A stretch of DNA of 20,916 nucleotides from a virus. The position numbers were made by a program, and so were the translations under genes. Within the stretch, counting starts at the first letter, position 1. Every line of letters starts with the position of its first letter. The DNA lies in the IMG/VR virus record IMGVR_UViG_3300046313_000494, positions 1 to 20,916 of that record; one strand, 5' to 3'. Shown in pieces: positions 17,778-20,916 of this stretch. The notes under the pieces were generated by a model that did no database searches, was not told the DNA's origin, and worked only from the letters and a program-made list of their open reading frames with translations.

Positions 17778-17935
17778 TTACTTATTGCAAAGTTTGTGGG
17801 TTTCATGGTGTGAGTTGAAAGCAACCCTAAAAGTGAAGTTAATCATCACAAGTGCGTATATGGTACCTTATGTGTTCCAAACCCATATATGTTAGCATGA
17901 ATTGACATGCAAGTTAAATAGCACCCAATAAGTAA
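17778..17935 (+). ncRNA. 158-nt structured RNA with 10-bp closing stem
   Basis: TTACTTATTG (17778-17787) pairs with CAATAAGTAA (17926-17935). Inside are GGGTT/AACCC, TATATGG/CCATATA and GCATG-AATTGA-CATGC hairpins. No coding frame and no tRNA arms. Located between tRNA-Asp and the Met tRNAs; class unknown. Confidence 0.55.
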
Positions 17936-17947
17936 AAATATGAATAA

Positions 17948-18014
17948 GTAAGTAGTCGTTCCGCCAATAGAGACTTTAAATACTCAGTACTCGCGGATAA
18001 CTGAAGTGGCTTAC
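17948..18014 (+). ncRNA. Rod-like structured RNA before tRNA-Met
   Basis: GTAAGT/GCTTAC (17948-17953/18009-18014), then TCCGC/GCGGA (17960-17964/17993-17997), then GAG/CTC around an A/T-rich loop. About the size of a tRNA but a single interrupted helix. Confidence 0.4.
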
Positions 18015-18037
18015 CTCTTTTCATTAAAAAAACATAT

Positions 18038-18107
18038 TGCGTTAAAGTGTAAAGGTTGCATCCTGGTCTCATAAGCCAGGGGGGTGGTTCGAGTCCACGC
18101 TACGCTA
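18038..18107 (+). tRNA. tRNA-Met/Ile(CAU), weak acceptor stem
   Basis: D-stem GTGT/GCAT, anticodon stem CTGGT/GCCAG with loop CTCATAA, T-arm GTGG-TTCGAGT-CCAC. The acceptor pairs only at GCGT/ACGC with mismatches on both sides, including position 1-72. A mismatched 1-72 is an initiator trait, but the other mismatches suggest decay. Confidence 0.7.
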
Positions 18108-18113
18108 CTAATT

Positions 18114-18187
18114 GGTCTTTTAGCTCAGATGGTTAGAGCAGCTCGCTCATAACGAGAAGGTCGCAGGTTCGAGTCCTGCATGGACCA
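18114..18187 (+). tRNA. tRNA-Met/Ile(CAU)
   Basis: Acceptor GGTCTTT/ATGGACC (one T-T mismatch), D-arm GCTC/GAGC, anticodon stem CTCG/CGAG with loop CTCATAA, T-arm GCAGG-TTCGAGT-CCTGC. Elongator Met and lysidine-modified Ile cannot be told apart here. Last tRNA of the array, 4 bases before the right processing arm. Confidence 0.9.
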
Positions 18188-18190
18188 CTA

Positions 18191-18205
18191 AATTTTATCC
18201 AATAT
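18191..18205 (+). repeat. Right arm of 15-bp inverted repeat enclosing the tRNA array
   Basis: AATTTTATCCAATAT, perfect reverse complement of 15328-15342. It lies between the last tRNA and the next protein gene. Confidence 0.8.
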
Positions 18206-18219
18206 TAAAAATAAGAGTT

Positions 18220-18660
18220 ATGTCAGACTTGAATTACCAATTAGGGGTATATGTAGGTGAAGTAATTGAATTTAGGTACCTACTTACCCTATCCACAGAT
18301 ATGTTAAGGACACGTAATGTAGTTGAGGTATCACCAGAGGATGCTGAAAGGCATAGAATCGTAAACGAAGCATTACTTAAAACATCTAAGTACAATGGAG
18401 GTAGTGGGGATAGTAAACAGGAGTTTGCTGCGTTTAAGGCATTAAATAATGAACTTGCTAGAAAATATCTTCCAGAAAAACTACAATGTATGGTGCCTCA
18501 TGTAAGACCTACAGACATGAAGCAATTTCATGAAGGACTAAAGGATCAATTATGGGATACAGATCTATCACATTATTGGCCTGAGGATGACTTTTACAAA
18601 CTAGGACATCCATCTGGTCACTCAGATTATATTATTTTGACTTTAAAAATAAATGACTAA
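18220..18660 (+). CDS. 146-residue hypothetical protein
   Basis: A soluble protein without signal peptide or membrane helix. It starts with L-N-Y-Q-L-G-V-Y-V-G-E-V-I-E-F-R-Y-L, continues with a helical, charged middle (S-P-E-D-A-E-R-H-R-I-V-N-E-A-L-L) and ends H-P-S-G-H-S-D-Y-I-I-L-T-L-K-I. It starts 14 bases after the right processing arm and has no promoter of its own that I can see, so it is probably read through from the array. No family recognised. Confidence 0.65.
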   Translation: MSDLNYQLGVYVGEVIEFRYLLTLSTDMLRTRNVVEVSPEDAERHRIVNEALLKTSKYNGGSGDSKQEFAAFKALNNELARKYLPEKLQCMVPHVRPTDMKQFHEGLKDQLWDTDLSHYWPEDDFYKLGHPSGHSDYIILTLKIND

Positions 18661-18665
18661 AAAAG

Positions 18666-18696
18666 TTGCATACTTAAAATAGTATTCATATATTAA
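18666..18696 (+). promoter_or_regulatory. Promoter TTGC-N19-TATATTAA
   Basis: TTGC at 18666-18669, 19 bases, TATATTAA at 18689-18696, 23 bases before the ATG at 18720. The preceding gene ends 5 bases upstream of it. Confidence 0.75.
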
Positions 18697-18719
18697 ATAA
18701 AAAAGATAAAATCATAGTT

Positions 18720-19634
18720 ATGAAAAATTCGTTAGCAGAAAAAGGGTTATCAATGTCTCAAGCACAATCAATCTCAAACTTGTGCAACCAAAGAGCAAAA
18801 GAGATTGCATCAAAACTATCAGATGTAAATAATGCATCAAAGCAAATCGTAATTGACAAAGTAACTTACACAGAACAACAAGGAATCGAACTTCCAGCAA
18901 ACGTAAGTGAGTTACTAATTGAAAAAGCAAGACTATCTGCTACTCAAGCATTCTTGATGGAGAACATCAAAGCTAAGGACGAATTAATCAACTCAATAAA
19001 AGGAGAGTACTTCGAGTTCGCTACTCCAGCTCCAGTCCGTCCTGACTATGTAGAGGCTAACCAAATCAACTCAGTGAATGAGAAATGGGGATGGGATCAG
19101 CTAACAGTTGCAGAGTATAACGAATTCCTAGAAGCAGAGGCATTTGCTGCACACATAGGGCAATTTATCCACAAAGGTGGTAAGTTAGATCAGCTAAGAG
19201 CTGAACTTCCAACTATTAAGACTTTAGAGTTCATGGAGATTGAAACAGGTAAGAAAACACCTATGACAATTTCAGTTCATCATAAAGCAGATGACTTAAT
19301 GGAACTACACGAGGAATTAGCAGGTCTACATAGAGGATATGAGCAAAAGGTAAACTACTTCAAAGCGAAAGTAAAAAATGCAGTAACGGCTGAAAATGCT
19401 AGAATTGCAAAAGAAAATGCAATCGCAGAGAGTAATGCAGATGAAACAAACGAGGTACTAAGAAACAGTTACAAACAAGTGGCTGATGCTTGGCAATCAC
19501 AATACAAAAAAGCACTTCAAGAGTTTGAAGCACAACGTCAAGTAAGAATCCAAACAGCTGCCAATTTACGAATTGAAGTAGCACCAAGATTCCAAGACGT
19601 AGTAGATGAGTTCTTGAAAGCAGTAAAAGAATAG
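18720..19634 (+). CDS. 304-residue hypothetical helical protein
   Basis: Largely alpha-helical and soluble. Residues 1-100 contain M-S-Q-A-Q-S-I-S-N-L-C-N-Q-R-A and V-S-E-L-L-I-E-K-A-R-L-S-A-T-Q-A-F-L. A middle part has W-G-W-D-Q-L-T-V-A-E-Y-N-E-F-L-E-A-E. The last 100 residues form a charged, Ala-rich coiled-coil-like helix (K-N-A-V-T-A-E-N-A-R-I-A-K-E-N-A-I-A-E) ending in V-A-P-R-F-Q-D-V-V-D-E-F-L. It has its own promoter of the common type, so it may be well expressed. No motif identifies a function; a scaffold or nucleoid-type role cannot be excluded. Confidence 0.7.
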   Translation: MKNSLAEKGLSMSQAQSISNLCNQRAKEIASKLSDVNNASKQIVIDKVTYTEQQGIELPANVSELLIEKARLSATQAFLMENIKAKDELINSIKGEYFEFATPAPVRPDYVEANQINSVNEKWGWDQLTVAEYNEFLEAEAFAAHIGQFIHKGGKLDQLRAELPTIKTLEFMEIETGKKTPMTISVHHKADDLMELHEELAGLHRGYEQKVNYFKAKVKNAVTAENARIAKENAIAESNADETNEVLRNSYKQVADAWQSQYKKALQEFEAQRQVRIQTAANLRIEVAPRFQDVVDEFLKAVKE

Positions 19635-19635
19635 T

Positions 19636-19970
19636 GGTACCAAGGGGGAGAAGCACAAGCTGATACCCCTAAGGTTTTATGCTGGAAGTATGGAGTTTTT
19701 AATTATATATACAAGATAAACTATAACTTAAATATGACATCATTTATTTAGTACCTTCGGGTCTAAATGACCAATCCGCTTCCCTACACCTTTATACAAA
19801 ACTGAGATAGAACTCAATAACTAGATATGTTACTCCTTTGAGAGACTAAAAGTAGCTAGTGAAAAGAGACTTAGTTTTTGTCTTTGCCCTTGCGGTAGAG
19901 GAAGGTCTTTAACTTTGATTTAGTATTTGACATCGACTATATACTCTATCTTCCAGCAACATAGTAATAC
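19636..19970 (+). ncRNA. 5' domain of a gene-free structured RNA region
   Basis: No coding frame of credible length. Hairpins include AGGGG/CCCCT with inner AGC/GCT (19643-19670), ATTTAG...ACC-TTCG-GGT...CTAAAT with a UUCG tetraloop (19746-19768), GTTACT/AGTAGC inside ACTAG/CTAGT, and CCTT/AAGG near 19888-19906. GNRA- or UUCG-capped stable hairpins in an A/T-rich genome point to a functional RNA, perhaps one molecule with the next domain. Confidence 0.5.
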
Positions 19971-20187
19971 AATTTAACACCTCGACGGCTGTCTATGGCC
20001 GGTACAACTTATAGACTAGGCGTGTTGATAGTGGTAACCTCGCAACAGTACCCGATTAAGTTCAAGGAAAGATACGGCATAGAGCATTAGGTAACGAACA
20101 CGACGGAGTCCTAATCATTCCCACGAGAAGTAATTCTCAAGTAGCCCGGTACGACCAGAGTGCGGATAGAGGTGTTAAATTTTTTTT
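19971..20187 (+). ncRNA. Structured RNA of about 215 nt with 13-bp closing stem and T-run
   Basis: AATTTAACACCTC (19971-19983) pairs perfectly with GAGGTGTTAAATT (20169-20181), and eight T follow from 20180, so this stem may also end transcription. Inside: GTCTAT/ATAGAC (19991-19996/20011-20016), TGTTG/CAACA (20023-20027/20043-20047), ATTAGG/CCTAAT (20086-20091/20110-20115), and GAGAA-GTAA-TTCTC with a GNRA loop (20125-20138). GGTAC in the first loop can pair with GTACC at 20048-20052 as a pseudoknot. The domain is clearly richer in G and C than nearby genes. It does not match RNase P, tmRNA or group I/II cores that I know. Confidence 0.65.
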
Positions 20188-20206
20188 AAAATAATCACAA
20201 AAAGGC

Positions 20207-20237
20207 TTGCTTACGTAGGTCTTTTTTTGTATATTTA
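20207..20237 (+). promoter_or_regulatory. Promoter TTGC-N19-TATATTTA
   Basis: TTGC at 20207-20210, 19 bases, TATATTTA at 20230-20237, 19 bases before the ATG at 20257. It restarts transcription after the structured RNA. Confidence 0.78.
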
Positions 20238-20256
20238 GGTATAAGAAAAAGGGGTT

Positions 20257-20403
20257 ATGAAAAATCAAATGGATTGGAAAAAAATGGGATTTAAGACTGA
20301 AAAAGAGTACTTAGATTTCTTAGAAGAAAAATGGCAATCTTTGAAGAAGAAATTAGAGCAGCCAGAAATCAAAGCAGTATTTAAACGATTAGCAGATAGG
20401 TAG
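20257..20403 (+). CDS. 48-residue charged protein
   Basis: A short frame directly behind a promoter and 2 bases before the phosphoesterase gene. The product is helical and strongly basic/acidic: M-D-W-K-K-M-G-F-K-T-E-K-E-Y-L-D-F-L, then W-Q-S-L-K-K-K-L-E-Q-P-E-I-K-A-V-F-K-R-L. No family recognised; likely co-translated with the downstream enzyme. Confidence 0.65.
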   Translation: MKNQMDWKKMGFKTEKEYLDFLEEKWQSLKKKLEQPEIKAVFKRLADR

Positions 20404-20405
20404 TT

Positions 20406-20916
20406 ATGAAAATAGTATTAGAAAAAGGACAAAGACTGTTCTTCACATCAGACACACATTACGCTCACTCTAATATCTGTAGTGCAACTACAAAATGGGA
20501 AGGTGCATCAAACTTAACAAGACAATTTGATTCGCTTGATAAGATGAATGATACCATAGTGAATAACATCAACAACATGGTTGATGAAGATGACATCTTA
20601 ATTCACTTAGGTGACTTCAGCTTTGGAGGATTTGACAAGATACAGGAGTTCAGAAGTAGAATCGTATGTAAGAACATCCACCTAGTACTAGGTAACCACG
20701 ATCACCACATTGAAAGAAACAAGGAAGGAGTACAGAGTTTATTCTCTTCAGTACAGGACTACTTGAGACTAGAAGTAAGAAAACCAGTTAGCAAGACAAT
20801 GATGGAGCGATTTACTTTCGTTTGTATGCACTATCCAATTGCTTCATGGCATGATATGAACCAAGGAGTAATTCACTTGCATGGTCACGTTCATTTACCT
20901 TCACACCTACGAATAG
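20406..20916 (+). CDS. Calcineurin-like metallophosphoesterase, 3' end outside window
   Basis: The 170 visible residues contain the five metallophosphoesterase signatures in order: D16-x-H18 (S-D-T-H), G-D70 (H-L-G-D-F), G-N97-H98-D (L-G-N-H-D-H-H), H142 (M-H-Y-P) and G-H161-V-H163 (H-G-H-V-H). These bind a two-metal centre that hydrolyses phosphomonoesters or diesters. Phage homologues are often annotated as phosphatase, or as nuclease-like in SbcD relatives. The short length before G-H-V-H suits a small single-domain enzyme that would end soon after the window. Substrate cannot be inferred. It has the 48-residue gene's promoter. Confidence 0.9.
   Translation, partial: MKIVLEKGQRLFFTSDTHYAHSNICSATTKWEGASNLTRQFDSLDKMNDTIVNNINNMVDEDDILIHLGDFSFGGFDKIQEFRSRIVCKNIHLVLGNHDHHIERNKEGVQSLFSSVQDYLRLEVRKPVSKTMMERFTFVCMHYPIASWHDMNQGVIHLHGHVHLPSHLRI

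Noticed and set aside
19636-20187. RNase P RNA, tmRNA or group I/II intron
   Set aside because: I do not see their conserved core strings, no tag frame is present, and the region does not interrupt a gene.
1-20916. CRISPR array or insertion sequence
   Set aside because: No regularly spaced direct repeats and no transposase; the only inverted repeats are the two RNA-enclosing pairs and hairpin stems.

Overview
The window looks like part of a large tailed-phage genome (or an integrated relative) from a Bacteroidota host. The phage reading rests on a DnaB-type replicative helicase, class I ribonucleotide reductase genes, a phage-type thioredoxin, GIY-YIG and HNH endonucleases, many very small tightly packed genes and a long tRNA array, all on the + strand. 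The host reading rests on four features. Exported proteins have signal peptides ending in F-G-Q or A-Q. Two lipoproteins carry an acidic C-T-x-D-E export-like signal. Two small proteins have T9SS-CTD-like beta folds. Promoters match the Bacteroidota pattern TTG-N19/20-TAnnTTTA. No capsid or tail genes are visible, so the phage assignment is an inference from gene content.

Layout. 1-5009 is nucleotide and DNA metabolism: helicase (5' end cut off), nrdB, nrdA, a free-standing GIY-YIG homing endonuclease and a membrane-anchored Holliday-junction-resolvase-like nuclease. 5077-12413 is a continuous run of nine genes whose products are all exported or membrane-anchored: a small secreted protein, two large secreted proteins with dockerin-like and cohesin-like modules (one also with a C-type lectin domain), two lipoproteins, two small membrane proteins, a CsgG-like protein and a beta-barrel-like protein behind a very long low-complexity linker. 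This is the best candidate for an undescribed system: a phage-encoded surface-assembly or secretion locus. 12432-14417 holds small genes, including thioredoxin.

14430-18205 is RNA-dominated. It has a multi-helix RNA, a tRNA-like RNA, a small membrane-protein gene enclosed by a long inverted repeat, a promoter-small ORF-terminator unit, and then a 2.85-kb tRNA array (Ser, Gln, Pro, Lys, Val, Tyr, Cys, Leu, a degenerate Ser-like RNA, Thr, Gly, Glu, Ala, Asp, Met, Met) interrupted by an HNH gene. The array is enclosed by a perfect 15-nt inverted repeat next to a boxA-like element, resembling a pre-rRNA processing stem. Several tRNAs are abnormal: Lys, Val and Asp have T-loops of the form A-N-C-R-T-W-A instead of T-T-C-R-A-N-Y, and Leu has lost its long variable arm. 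Most spacers between tRNAs fold into closed stem structures.

18220-20916 has two unrecognised protein genes, a gene-free stretch of about 620 nt that looks like a large structured RNA ending in a 13-bp closing stem and a T-run, a 48-residue protein and a calcineurin-like phosphoesterase cut off by the window end. Five promoters with an identical TTGC-N19-TATNTTWA layout drive the RNA region and the genes after it.
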